The notes under the pieces are model-generated. The model had not been told where the DNA came from, made no database searches, and saw only the letters and a program-made list of their open reading frames with translations. Both the position numbers and the translations under genes were made by a program. A stretch of DNA of 35,884 bases from assembly GCF_005860775.1 (NCBI RefSeq), contig NZ_VCHQ01000040.1, positions 1-35,884 on the forward strand. Reading direction: 5' to 3'. Shown piece by piece: positions 23,028-31,977 of this stretch; within the stretch, counting starts at the first letter, position 1, and each line of letters begins with the position of its first letter. This stretch comes from Klebsiella indica. Lineage in GTDB: Bacteria; Pseudomonadota; Gammaproteobacteria; Enterobacterales; Enterobacteriaceae.

Positions 23028-24800
23028 TTATCCCACTTTCTCCAGTAGATCCTGCTCGCTGGCGACAGGCACAGGCAGTTGGCTCAGATGCCAGTTCCCC
23101 TGCGGCAACAATTCCAGTTTTTGTTTATGGAACGCCAGAATGCTTTTGCGATGACCAACACTGATGAAGGTTATCTTGCTACGCGCTAAACACTGGTAGA
23201 CATGGTATTCCGTGGCCAAATCGAGCGCGCTGGTGGCTTCATCAAGGAAGACAAAACGTGGCTGGCGTAAAAGTACGCGGGCAAAGGCAATTAACTGCTG
23301 TTCACCTAATGAAAGAACTTTTCGCCAGTCTTTTATCGCGTCGAGACCACCTTGTTTATCCAAAAAGTCCGGGCGTCCCAGAGTGATAAATACCTGGCGC
23401 AACGTTGCGTCATCCAGCGCGATGTCCTGATTAGGATAGAGCAGTTGTGAGCGTAAATCGGTCATCACCATATAAGGTCGCTGGGGAATAAACATCGTCT
23501 GATCGAGAGACGGCATAGCCAGCTCGCCTTCACCGCGTTGCCATAACCCTGCCAGCACGCGTAACAATGAGCTTTTCCCGACACCCGTTCGCCCGACAAT
23601 GACTAAATGTTCCCCCGGCGTGACGTTCAGCGATAACTGATGAACCAGATGTTGTTCGCCGCCTGGGGTATAGACGTCGACTGATTTCAGACACACATTA
23701 TCGTTAAGGACTTTGTTGATGGTATGGCGTTGAGGCTGGTGTTGATCGGACAACGCCTCGAATTTTTCCTGAATTTCAGCCAGTCGCACTACGGTCGGCA
23801 TTGACTGAGTCAGGGCCGGGAGGTAGTTAGACAGGATCGATAACCCAGCCACGATCATCCCGGCGGCGGCGGCGGCCTGATCAATCGTACCGAACTGAAC
23901 ATGCCCTTCAAAATAGAGCGGAACGACGAATAATAGCGGCAGTAGTTTTAATATTACACCGCTGATCTGATCGGTAAGTGAGAGCACCAGACCGTAGAGA
24001 ATAATACGCATTTTAGTCTTGGCCAGCGTGGTCAGATCTTTTAGCAGACGCTGGCGTTCGCTGCGCTCCCCGCGATAAAAGGCGATAGTTTCCGCGTTAT
24101 CACGCAGGTGCATCAGCGAAGTACGCCAGCGGGCGTTGGCGATCGTTTGATCCCAGTTCTGGCGCACGGTTGGGCTATAAACCCACAACGTGACAAGCGT
24201 ATTCACCACGGCATAGGCGAGGATGGACCAGAATAACGGGATCGAGATTTCACGGATAATACTGGCCTGCACGCCAATAGAGACAACCGAGCTGACCACA
24301 TATTGTGGAAATCCGATCACGGTCTGGCAAAAAGGGGAGACCTCTTCCTGAATACGTTCATCCGGGTTATCGATGGTGTCATCTTTTTGTATTTCATAAT
24401 AAGTACGATTACGCAAATAACTGTCGATCAAATGCTGACTTAACCACTGTCGCCAGTCGAGCAACAATTTGCCACCGATATAAATGGTGTACCACATGGT
24501 TGCGCTTTGCAGCAGGCCGATAAACGACATCCAGATAGTCAAACGCCAGTAAAAACTGCTCTTATTGACCAGCGCATTGGTGGTTTCAGCGACCAAATGG
24601 GAAAAATATCCGCCCGCGATACTGAATCCACCGGCAGATAACAGCAAAATACCCAGAATTAACCAGGGTTTCCAGGCTGAACGGCGGAACCAGTAAGGTT
24701 TAATTAAGCGCCATAAGCGCTGAAAAAAACGCTTATTCAGACGGTAATTGTCTTTGTCATGAGGAGATAATGAGTCCCTGTAAGACGAAGATGAAGCCAT
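23028..24800 (-). CDS. SbmA/YddA-type ABC transporter with fused ATPase (copy 2)
   Basis: 590 residues, taken from ATG 24800 (MASSSSYRDSLSPHDKDNY); the longer frame to 24938 adds a non-conserved leader. The layout equals copy 1: helices starting WLILGILLLSAGGFSIAGGY, motif DNPDERIQEEVSPF, Walker A GRTGVGKSS, signature LSLGEQQLIAFARV (Q-L rather than Q-R), Walker B FVFLDEATSALD, H-loop SVGHR. The two copies are clearly paralogous along their whole length but well diverged, which favours a heterodimeric transporter or two substrates. It is first in the leftward pair; its promoter should lie in 24801-24983. Confidence 0.87.
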   Translation of the reverse strand: MASSSSYRDSLSPHDKDNYRLNKRFFQRLWRLIKPYWFRRSAWKPWLILGILLLSAGGFSIAGGYFSHLVAETTNALVNKSSFYWRLTIWMSFIGLLQSATMWYTIYIGGKLLLDWRQWLSQHLIDSYLRNRTYYEIQKDDTIDNPDERIQEEVSPFCQTVIGFPQYVVSSVVSIGVQASIIREISIPLFWSILAYAVVNTLVTLWVYSPTVRQNWDQTIANARWRTSLMHLRDNAETIAFYRGERSERQRLLKDLTTLAKTKMRIILYGLVLSLTDQISGVILKLLPLLFVVPLYFEGHVQFGTIDQAAAAAGMIVAGLSILSNYLPALTQSMPTVVRLAEIQEKFEALSDQHQPQRHTINKVLNDNVCLKSVDVYTPGGEQHLVHQLSLNVTPGEHLVIVGRTGVGKSSLLRVLAGLWQRGEGELAMPSLDQTMFIPQRPYMVMTDLRSQLLYPNQDIALDDATLRQVFITLGRPDFLDKQGGLDAIKDWRKVLSLGEQQLIAFARVLLRQPRFVFLDEATSALDLATEYHVYQCLARSKITFISVGHRKSILAFHKQKLELLPQGNWHLSQLPVPVASEQDLLEKVG

Positions 24801-24983
24801 GTTTTGTTCCAGATTGCACAAGTTATATGAGGAACGACTGACAGCAGTCAATTCTGCAATGATTCCGCCATGATTGTGGTAAAAGTCCGTAAGACGCCTG
24901 TTTTGACACTGACGGGTTAGTGGGCAACATCCTGACAATAGCCGGGATAGGTTGCCACAAGGCCGGAATCACGCAAACCCGAC

Positions 24984-25016
24984 AAAAGTGTCCAGGGATG
25001 AATCAGGACACTTTTT
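24984..25016. terminator. bidirectional rho-independent terminator
   Basis: AAAAGTGTCC (24984-24993) and GGACACTTTT (25006-25015) form a perfect 10-bp stem with a 12-base loop, with T-runs at the end on both strands. It lies 24 bases after the stop of the leftward thioredoxin-domain gene, so it ends that transcript before the ABC genes. Confidence 0.75.
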
Positions 25017-25039
25017 ATGCGGGACCGGGCGATGTCAGG

Positions 25040-26296
25040 TTATATCTGTGGTTGATAAACCGGCGCGCTGTCGATAATTGTCATCAATGACTGGCGCAAC
25101 GTCGGCAACAGGCTGCGCATCAGTGGAACATATTGTTCAAAAAAATGCGTTTCTTTACGGCTGAACGCTTCATGTTGCTGGTTCCATTGCTGCGATTTTT
25201 GCTCAATATACTGCTCAATTTCCATTTCGGTGATATCTCCCGGCATTTGCTGGTTAATCCAGTGCCAGCGCTGTTCCGGCAGCAGTAATTCGGGGTCGCT
25301 GAATCCGGCGTCGCGTTGCAGAAGCTGCATTTGCAACATGCTGACGTGAATACAAATACTTAGCCATGCATCGCTATGCGCCGCTTCAGGTGGATAACTG
25401 AGCTCGAGCAGCAACTTACAGAGTATATGACTGATAGGGAACTGGCCTTCTGTGCACTCCTGCTGGGTCTGGAGTTCGTTGAGCAACTGGTTCCAGTGAT
25501 TTAGCGCAGTGGATTCACCGCGCAGATATTGCGCAGTCAGCTCAAGCCAGCGTTGACGCAGGGATTCCACGGCCGGTGTTAAACGAGTTGGCCAGTGGGA
25601 TTGCTGCAACCATTGTTCAATAAAACGCAGTGGTACAAGATCGAGTATTTTCCCTGCGGTTAACGCGTCCATCAGCACCCGGACATCTTCGCTACTGAAA
25701 ATATCCAGTTGATCAAGACAATGTGCTAAGCCCGACGGGATCCCGGTGGCACGCTCAAAGGTCTCTAATGAGTCAGTATTGACCATATTTGCGGCCAACG
25801 TCCGTTGATGTTGCCCAACTTGCCCACCCAGATAATGAATAATACTTTGTTGCTCGGCAGCCTGTTCAAGACGCTGGCGATAAAGTTGGTAGAGGGCGTC
25901 ATCATTATAAAATGCACCCCAGTTTGCTTCCTGGAGCTGAATCTCTTCCCCATCGTTTGTGACATTAACGCCTTGATCGCGTAACCATTGATTCAGCTCG
26001 GTCAGTGAAGATACGCCGACCTGACGAGCATGCTCGCTTCCCTGATTAAACAGGATCAGCGTCGGGATGCTGCGCACGCGAAAAGAGGTCATCAGCTCAG
26101 GCCAGTCGTCGACATTCAGTTTGGTCACACGTAATTTACCGACCGTATTTTCCGCCAGTTTGTCCAGCATTGGGGCCATTGCCTGACAGGGGCCGCACCA
26201 GGGAGCCCACAGGTCAATAAGTAGCGGCAAACTTTCATTAGCCAGTAGGGAATCAACGGACTCTGGGGTTAATTCCTGAATATGTTCTGATGACAT
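25040..26296 (-). CDS. thioredoxin domain fused to a ~310-residue helical domain
   Basis: 418 residues from ATG 26296, which has AGGAG 5 bases upstream (an earlier in-frame ATG at 26383 is rejected). Residues about 1-108 form a classical thioredoxin: LIDLWAPWCGPCQAMAPML with active-site C34-G-P-C37, then LNVDDWPELMTSFRVRSIPTL with the cis-proline. There is no signal peptide, so it is cytoplasmic. The rest is rich in Leu, Gln, Trp and Glu and looks all-helical (for example QLYRQRLEQAAEQQSIIHYL). It is not the TPR-like tail of E. coli YbbN, which is shorter. I recognise no family for it. In the locus it may reduce disulfides of an imported peptide or chaperone it to the peptidases. It is divergent from exbB. 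Confidence 0.8.
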   Translation of the reverse strand: MSSEHIQELTPESVDSLLANESLPLLIDLWAPWCGPCQAMAPMLDKLAENTVGKLRVTKLNVDDWPELMTSFRVRSIPTLILFNQGSEHARQVGVSSLTELNQWLRDQGVNVTNDGEEIQLQEANWGAFYNDDALYQLYRQRLEQAAEQQSIIHYLGGQVGQHQRTLAANMVNTDSLETFERATGIPSGLAHCLDQLDIFSSEDVRVLMDALTAGKILDLVPLRFIEQWLQQSHWPTRLTPAVESLRQRWLELTAQYLRGESTALNHWNQLLNELQTQQECTEGQFPISHILCKLLLELSYPPEAAHSDAWLSICIHVSMLQMQLLQRDAGFSDPELLLPEQRWHWINQQMPGDITEMEIEQYIEQKSQQWNQQHEAFSRKETHFFEQYVPLMRSLLPTLRQSLMTIIDSAPVYQPQI

Positions 26297-26585
26297 AACA
26301 ACTCCTGATATCGATATTGGGCACCTGGTTTTTTGTTTGTAAACGTCTGATTCATTGAAAATCCACAATTCATAAACCGGCACAATATCGTTAATGAAAT
26401 ATTATTGTAATTTTTGTGGTGTTTTTGCCGTTGATTGACTGCGTTTTTGTTATTAAGTGGTGGTTAATTCTCATCTCTTAAGGAGTGTAAGTGATAGGTG
26501 TTTTTTTTAAATTACGGTTGAGGCGGCGAGGCTGGAGAGGCGTTTATTGAATATCAGCTAAACAAACAGTTTCAACAGGACGCAG
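26297..26585. promoter_or_regulatory. divergent promoter region, thioredoxin fusion / exbB
   Basis: This 289-base AT-rich region must drive both directions. TGAATATCAG at 26548-26557, 28 bases before the exbB start, is also present 39 bases before the TonB-receptor start (29328-29337). A shared element in front of the two rightward units of the locus could belong to a promoter read by the local ECF sigma factor, but this is inference. I see no good Fur box here. Confidence 0.35.
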
Positions 26586-27695
26586 ATGAAGATGTATCAC
26601 GTGATCGCAACGAAGAAACACCCGATGATGTTTACCAGAACGACGCTGGCTAACCTGAACAAGGGAATAAGTCTGGGTCTTTTGTTATTTTGTCTGAGCG
26701 GAACGTCTGCCGCTTATGCAGAGACCCCAGCAGTAACAACGTCAACGCCTGCCAACAGTGTGTCGACGACCGCATCCGCTACGCCGTCAACCACGGCAGA
26801 GTCGGCATCCACAGCGACAACGACAACATCACCGGCATTGTCCTCAACGCCTGCAAATGCCAGTGTCGCCGCGGCGGCAACCGCGCCAGGCGCGGTTGAT
26901 AGCAAAAGCGAACCCGCGCCAGTGGCGATGGGTAGTGCACCTGCAGAAGCGGCTCCAGCGCCGGTTGCGACAGCTAACACGGCAGCCGTGGCTAATCCAT
27001 TAACGGGGTTCTCGCCGCTGAGCATGTATCAGCATGCCGATGGCGTCGTCAAAGCGGTAATGTTGCTGCTGGTGGGCGCGTCTTTAATGAGCTGGAGTGT
27101 CTGGCTGGTTAAGATGTGGGAAGTTTTTACCAGCCGTCGCCAGCTCGTTAAGAGCATTCGCGAACTGCAAAAGCAGCGAACGTTGAAGGAATGCCCGACG
27201 TTGTCTGCGCAGTGTTGCGTAATCATGGAGCAGATCGCGCAGGAGGAACTGACGAAAGTTGCCGGTAAAACCGTACATCATCATACCGCAGAAACGGTGA
27301 AAGAGCGTGTTCATGCTCTCTGTTTACGTGTCGAAGCTGCCGAAGCTCGCCGTTTAACGCGTGGCGCCAGTCTGTTAGCGACAACCAGCGCAGTGGCACC
27401 TTTTGTCGGCTTATTTGGCACAGTATGGGGGATCATGCACAGCTTTATTTCTATTGCTCAACAACAATCCACCAGTCTAAGCGTTGTCGCGCCAGGGATT
27501 GCCGAGGCGTTATTTGCGACGGCGTTGGGGCTAGTGGTAGCGATCCCGGCGGTAATTCTTTACAACATTATTGGTCGCCAGATTACCGGTAATCGTTTGT
27601 TAATTGCTGATGCAATGACCGCAACACTGTGTCTGGTCAGCCAGGATCTGGAGTCGATGGAAGACGGTTATCAATTTATTTCAACGGCGGCGTAA
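26586..27695 (+). CDS. ExbB-like TonB-system energiser with long low-complexity N-terminus
   Basis: 369 residues. A signal-like segment (LGLLLFCLSGTSAAYA) is followed by about 80 residues almost entirely of Ala, Thr, Ser and Pro (residues about 48-135). The MotA/TolQ/ExbB domain follows: VVKAVMLLLVGASLMSWSVWLVKMWEVF, then ARRLTRGASLLATTSAVAPFVGLFGTVWGIMHSFISIA and IAEALFATALGLVVAIPAVILYNI. It forms the inner-membrane proton channel with ExbD and TonB. AGGA lies 5 bases before the ATG. The stop is one base from the exbD start. A private copy beside its receptor suggests a dedicated energiser. Housekeeping enterobacterial ExbB is about 244 residues, so this belongs to the longer pseudomonad-type group. 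Confidence 0.88.
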   Translation: MKMYHVIATKKHPMMFTRTTLANLNKGISLGLLLFCLSGTSAAYAETPAVTTSTPANSVSTTASATPSTTAESASTATTTTSPALSSTPANASVAAAATAPGAVDSKSEPAPVAMGSAPAEAAPAPVATANTAAVANPLTGFSPLSMYQHADGVVKAVMLLLVGASLMSWSVWLVKMWEVFTSRRQLVKSIRELQKQRTLKECPTLSAQCCVIMEQIAQEELTKVAGKTVHHHTAETVKERVHALCLRVEAAEARRLTRGASLLATTSAVAPFVGLFGTVWGIMHSFISIAQQQSTSLSVVAPGIAEALFATALGLVVAIPAVILYNIIGRQITGNRLLIADAMTATLCLVSQDLESMEDGYQFISTAA

Positions 27696-27696
27696 T

Positions 27697-28137
27697 ATGG
27701 CTTTTTCATCACACTCTTCGGGCTCTGACGATGACCTGAACGCAATGCATGATATTAATGTCACACCTTTTATCGATGTGATGCTGGTATTGCTGATTAT
27801 TTTTATGGTTGCCGCACCGTTATCGACCTCGTCAATTCCGATTGACCTGCCGTCGACCACGGCTAAGTCCACCACGCCGCCGCCGAAACCACTCACCGTG
27901 AGTGTTAAACAGGATGATTCGCTGTTTATTAATGATACCAATGTGGCACCGGCACAATTAGGCGGGCAACTTGACCAGATAACGAAAGGGGATAAGTCGA
28001 CGCGTATTTTCCTGCGTGCGGATAAAGATGTCGCGTATGAAAAACTGATATCAGTGATGGATTTGTTGCGTGATGATGGCTACACCCAGGTGGCGTTAGT
28101 AGGGCTGGAAGCCACCGGAGGCGCTAACAAGTCATGA
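27697..28137 (+). CDS. ExbD-like TonB-system protein
   Basis: 146 residues with the usual ExbD layout: a cytoplasmic N-terminus, HDINVTPFIDVMLVLLIIFMV containing the functional aspartate of the single transmembrane helix, and a periplasmic domain ending RDDGYTQVALVGLEA. It uses the proton gradient with ExbB to energise TonB. It starts one base after exbB and overlaps tonB (ATGA at 28134-28137). Confidence 0.9.
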   Translation: MAFSSHSSGSDDDLNAMHDINVTPFIDVMLVLLIIFMVAAPLSTSSIPIDLPSTTAKSTTPPPKPLTVSVKQDDSLFINDTNVAPAQLGGQLDQITKGDKSTRIFLRADKDVAYEKLISVMDLLRDDGYTQVALVGLEATGGANKS

Positions 28138-28961
28138 TGGTGAGTCGCTATAACGAACCTTTCTCTGAATGGAGATTGCAGGTTACGCGCTGGCTGGTTT
28201 GCCCTTTATTGGTTCTGGCTGGACATATTGCGCTGGTCGCTATTTTCTTATGGCAGAGCGATAGCAAAATAAATGCGGCGTCGGCGTTACCGAAAGCCGC
28301 GCCGATTGTGGTGCAGATGGTTGATACTGTGCAAACGGTTCAGAACAACACCATAAAAAGCGTGGCGCAACAGCAGGATAATACGCCAGAGCCGAAAGAG
28401 ACGCCGCAACCGGAATTAAACGCGGTAGTTAAAGAGGTCAAAGAGGCGAAGGTCGCGGTGGCGGTAACGGAAAAGCCGCGTCCAGAGAAAAAAGAGGAAA
28501 AGCCAAAAGAGCATAAACCGAAACCCAAAAAACAGGTAAAGAAACAGCCAGAGAAACATCATGACCAGCAAACGTCGCCGCAAAGCGAGGTGAATAACAG
28601 CGATGCCAAAGTGACGAAACAAAACGCTGCACCTCAGGTCGGCGCATCAAGTCAGATGGCAATGGCAAAAATGAACTGGCAGTCGTTAATTGTGGCTGAA
28701 TTACAGAAGAAAAAGCGTTATCCGGCATATGCGATGCATCAGCATTTACAGGATACGGTCATGGTGCATTTTGTTATCGACCGCGAAGGTAATGTGCTCG
28801 ATGCGGATATTGTCGCCAGTCAGGGAATCGATTCGTTGGATCATGAAGCTCTGGCATTAATGAAGCGCGTTTCACCACTGCCACCGCCACCGGCATCCGC
28901 TTTTTCGCCTGGTAGTGATCGTCTTGATTTGGCTGTGCCAATTGAGTTCGTTATAAAATAA
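28134..28961 (+). CDS. TonB-like energy transducer
   Basis: 275 residues (start ATG 28134 or 28137). One N-terminal signal anchor (WLVCPLLVLAGHIALVAIFLW) includes the conserved His found in TonB anchors. A Pro/Lys/Glu-rich periplasmic spacer follows (KPRPEKKEEKPKEHKPKPKK region). The C-terminal TonB domain has LIVAELQKKKRYPAYAMHQ, TVMVHFVIDREGNVLDADIV and SLDHEALALMKRVSPLPPPP. It contacts the TonB box of the receptor encoded downstream. It is the last gene of the exbB-exbD-tonB operon, with a terminator right after. Confidence 0.9.
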   Translation: MMVSRYNEPFSEWRLQVTRWLVCPLLVLAGHIALVAIFLWQSDSKINAASALPKAAPIVVQMVDTVQTVQNNTIKSVAQQQDNTPEPKETPQPELNAVVKEVKEAKVAVAVTEKPRPEKKEEKPKEHKPKPKKQVKKQPEKHHDQQTSPQSEVNNSDAKVTKQNAAPQVGASSQMAMAKMNWQSLIVAELQKKKRYPAYAMHQHLQDTVMVHFVIDREGNVLDADIVASQGIDSLDHEALALMKRVSPLPPPPASAFSPGSDRLDLAVPIEFVIK

Positions 28962-28984
28962 TCCCGATAGCAGGGAAACCCATT

Positions 28985-29020
28985 AATCAGGTAAGGCTTT
29001 TGTCCTTACCTGATTTTTTT
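28985..29020 (+). terminator. rho-independent terminator after tonB
   Basis: AATCAGGTAAGG (28985-28996) pairs perfectly with CCTTACCTGATT (29004-29015) around a 7-base loop and is followed directly by TTTTT. It ends the exbB-exbD-tonB transcript. Confidence 0.88.
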
Positions 29021-29376
29021 ATTTGTATTGCCATATTATTTCGGGAAACGATTTTCCCCGATAAATCAAATGATAATAATTATGCCATCATGGCGAAATA
29101 TTCAGAGCATATATCTGCATTTTTCTTTTAATCTAACGTATTACTCTGTATGCTTGCTTTTTTATGGTTCTTTTATCTGCTTTGTATTATTGGGTGCTCT
29201 TTTTTTATTATTGGATATTGTCTTTAATTGATTGATTTTTATTACTTTTATTCTTCCTTCTCTGAGGCGAGATGCTTGTGGGCGTCAATTTTACAAATAT
29301 GTGGTGATGATGGCATTGAGGAAATAATGAATATCAGGCGTTTCTCTAACGTATCTTCACAGACAGGGGAACCGAA
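29021..29376 (+). promoter_or_regulatory. promoter region of the TonB receptor with Fur-box and ECF-like elements
   Basis: At 29066-29084, TCAAATGATAATAATTATG matches 14 of 19 Fur consensus positions; read as the 7-1-7 form, TGATAATAATTATGC is close to TGATAATNATTATCA. Nearer the gene, GGAAAT at 29320-29325 followed about 17-20 bases later by TTTCTC resembles a FecI-type -35/-10 pair and overlaps the repeated TGAATATCAG (29328-29337). Dual control, iron through Fur and ligand through the ECF factor, is typical of transducer receptors. The rest is AT-rich without a convincing gene. Confidence 0.45.
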
Positions 29377-31944
29377 GTGGCACACAAAAAAATAAAAAAG
29401 ATGCGTGGTGATAGACCTCATTTGCGGGCTTTATTACCCGGCGTGATGTTCGCCGGAATGATGCTCCCCGCTTATGGTGCGCAACCGACGGGTGAAGCTA
29501 TTCACCAACAGGCTCAGTATGACTATGCGATCCCTGCCGGATCATTGAGCGATGCATTGACACAGTTCAGCACACAGAGCCACGGCATTCAGTTGATGTC
29601 TCCGTTGTCGATGCTCCAGGGACATAAAACGGCGGGTCTTCATGGACATTATGCGCCTCAGGACGCGCTGGCCGCGTTGCTGGCTGGCAGTGGTATGGCG
29701 GGCAAGTTCTATAATGCGACCAGCTTTGTTGTTTACCCGCAACCGGCGGCAAACACCAAAACCAGCGCCAGCAATGTGCTCGGTGCGGTCACGGTTGAAG
29801 GCAGCACCAGTCAGGTATCTGGCGGCGTAAACGGCAGTACGGATGTTACTGCAACGGAAAACTCAGGCAGTTACACCAGCAATCTGATGACGATTGGCTC
29901 GAAATCGCCGCAATCGATTAAAGATACGCCGCAATCGGTGAGTGTCCTGACGAATAAACAGTTGACCGACCAGCATATTGATGATTTTTCAGATGCCATG
30001 CAACATATGGCCGGGGTGACGACTGTCCAGGGATCAGATAGCGGACAGACGACGTTTTATTCGCGTGCGATGCCAATCACCCAGATCCAGATTGACGGCG
30101 GCGCGCCGATGAATATCAGCGATTCAGCTCAGCTCAAACCGAATTTTGATATGTCCATGTATGATCACGTGGAAGTCTTACGTGGTGTCGATGGGCTGTT
30201 TAATGGTAATGGGCAATCCTCTGGCGTGGTCAATCTGGTGCGTAAACGCCCGCTGGATCATCAACAGGTTTCGCTGACTTCATCGGTAGGCTCATGGAAT
30301 GATTACCGTAACGTTCTGGATGCGTCTTCACCATTGGGTTTCGATGGCGCACTCCGTGGCCGCCTGGTTCTGACCTGGCAAAAGAAAGACTATTTTTACA
30401 AAGGGGCCAATGACGATAAAAAAATTATCTATGGCAACCTGGAAGGAGATATCACGCCAGATACCCAATGGCGTATCGGTGGCAGCTACACGGATGATGA
30501 TGCTCTGCCGTGGCGAAATGGTCTGCCGCGTTATGCCGATGGCCGTGATTTAGACTTGCCGCGTAGCTTCAGTATGGTGACACCCTGGAGTTATGATCGG
30601 ACAAAAACAATGGAGCTTTTTACCCAGCTAGATCATCAGTTTAATGATGACTGGTCGCTTCATTTAAACCTGAATCATATGGATCAAAAATACGCTTCGC
30701 TGGGCAGCTCCTTCACTGGCGCAATCGATGATCAGGGCAATGGCTTAACATTACTCGCCAATAAAACGGATTATCGCGCGAAGGAAGATGGACTGGATGG
30801 TTCATTAAATGGCGGCATAACATTGTGGGGAGAAAAACAGAGTCTGGTTATTGGTGGTAACTATAGCCGAACCAATTCTATCGGTTATTCCCCGACATCG
30901 TTCTATGAATATGATAATCCAGATGGCAGCGTCAAAAATGTCAACATATTCGGATTCAATCCGAACGATTGGCCTGCACCGGTCTTTACTGGTGATAGCA
31001 CTAAAGATGATTATCAGGAAAGGCAAACCGGGTTGTATGCCAAGATAACGATTACACCGTGGAAGCCGTTACATCTGATGACCGGCTACCGGTATAATAA
31101 TTATCGCAATAACTATCTGCTCGCGGATATACAGCAGACGCCTTATGCGGAAAGAGAAGCTAATATCCCATACTATGCGGTGAGTTTTGATCTGACTCCG
31201 CATTGGACGACGTATGTTAGCTATACCAATATTTTCCAGTCTCAGGCAGGGTTACATACTTCTGAAGGCGCGCCGTTAAAACCGATAACTGGGACGAATA
31301 AAGAAACGGGTTTAAAATACAGCGATGGTAAATTGAATGTGTCACTTTCTCTTTATCATTTGCAGCAAAAAAACAACTCGACACTGACCGATATATCATC
31401 CTGGCTGACCGGAGACCAGTCGTGCTGTTATGCCAACATTAAAGCCACACAGGTTAGTAAAGGGGTCGACTTTGAAATTAGCGGCGCCTTGACTGACTAC
31501 TGGCAGGTTGCGGCAAGTTATAACTATAACCGCAATTACTATGTTGGCGATGATGGTCCGGGGAATTCTGGCCAGTCAATTAATACTCAGTCGCCAGAAC
31601 ATCAGTTTAAAATCTGGAACAGCTATCAGCTTCACGGCAGTGACTTTTTACAACGCTGGCGTATTGGTGGTGGCGTGATTGGGCAGAGTGAATACTACCA
31701 GTCTGCGGATGGTCAGTGCGATATTACGGGCACGGTATGTTATCCAGGCGTCACTATTAAACAAGGGTTCTACAGTGTTGTTTCAGCATTTACGTCTTAC
31801 CAGATAAATAAAAACTGGTCGGCGCAATTTAATATTAATAACCTGTTTGATCGTCGCTACTACCAGACAATCAGTAGTACGTTAAACGGTAACTGGTATG
31901 GTGAGCCGCGTAGTTTCAGGCTGACCCTGTCGGGAGTTTTTTAA
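29377..31944 (+). CDS. TonB-dependent transducer receptor (STN domain, plug, 22-strand barrel)
   Basis: 855 residues, starting with GTG 29377 after AGGGGA. A signal peptide ends near PAYGA. Residues about 48-125 are an STN domain (YAIPAGSLSDALTQFSTQSH, then ALAALLAGSGM), used by FecA/FpvA-type receptors to signal to FecR. A TonB-box-like GAVTVEGST precedes the plug (SIKDTPQSVSVLTNKQLTD, HVEVLRGVDGLFNGNGQSSG). The barrel ends in the usual aromatic residue (RLTLSGVF). The plug is most like FpvA/FhuE-type siderophore receptors. Two cysteine pairs (QSCCYANI and GQCDITGTVCYPG) lie in barrel loops. The M16 protease gene follows after 33 bases. Ligand unknown: a peptide, small protein or peptide siderophore fits the neighbours. 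Confidence 0.9.
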   Translation: MAHKKIKKMRGDRPHLRALLPGVMFAGMMLPAYGAQPTGEAIHQQAQYDYAIPAGSLSDALTQFSTQSHGIQLMSPLSMLQGHKTAGLHGHYAPQDALAALLAGSGMAGKFYNATSFVVYPQPAANTKTSASNVLGAVTVEGSTSQVSGGVNGSTDVTATENSGSYTSNLMTIGSKSPQSIKDTPQSVSVLTNKQLTDQHIDDFSDAMQHMAGVTTVQGSDSGQTTFYSRAMPITQIQIDGGAPMNISDSAQLKPNFDMSMYDHVEVLRGVDGLFNGNGQSSGVVNLVRKRPLDHQQVSLTSSVGSWNDYRNVLDASSPLGFDGALRGRLVLTWQKKDYFYKGANDDKKIIYGNLEGDITPDTQWRIGGSYTDDDALPWRNGLPRYADGRDLDLPRSFSMVTPWSYDRTKTMELFTQLDHQFNDDWSLHLNLNHMDQKYASLGSSFTGAIDDQGNGLTLLANKTDYRAKEDGLDGSLNGGITLWGEKQSLVIGGNYSRTNSIGYSPTSFYEYDNPDGSVKNVNIFGFNPNDWPAPVFTGDSTKDDYQERQTGLYAKITITPWKPLHLMTGYRYNNYRNNYLLADIQQTPYAEREANIPYYAVSFDLTPHWTTYVSYTNIFQSQAGLHTSEGAPLKPITGTNKETGLKYSDGKLNVSLSLYHLQQKNNSTLTDISSWLTGDQSCCYANIKATQVSKGVDFEISGALTDYWQVAASYNYNRNYYVGDDGPGNSGQSINTQSPEHQFKIWNSYQLHGSDFLQRWRIGGGVIGQSEYYQSADGQCDITGTVCYPGVTIKQGFYSVVSAFTSYQINKNWSAQFNINNLFDRRYYQTISSTLNGNWYGEPRSFRLTLSGVF

Positions 31945-31977
31945 GTGATAAACTTTGACTGATAGTGAGCTTAATCT

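Noticed and set aside
29028-29231. A 67-codon hydrophobic frame upstream of the receptor
   Set aside because: It starts at the tonB terminator tail, overlaps the Fur-box candidate and lacks a ribosome-binding site.
29377-31944. Naming the receptor FhuE or FpvA
   Set aside because: The plug resembles that group but ligand specificity lies in barrel loops I cannot assign, and the neighbouring proteases argue for a different ligand.
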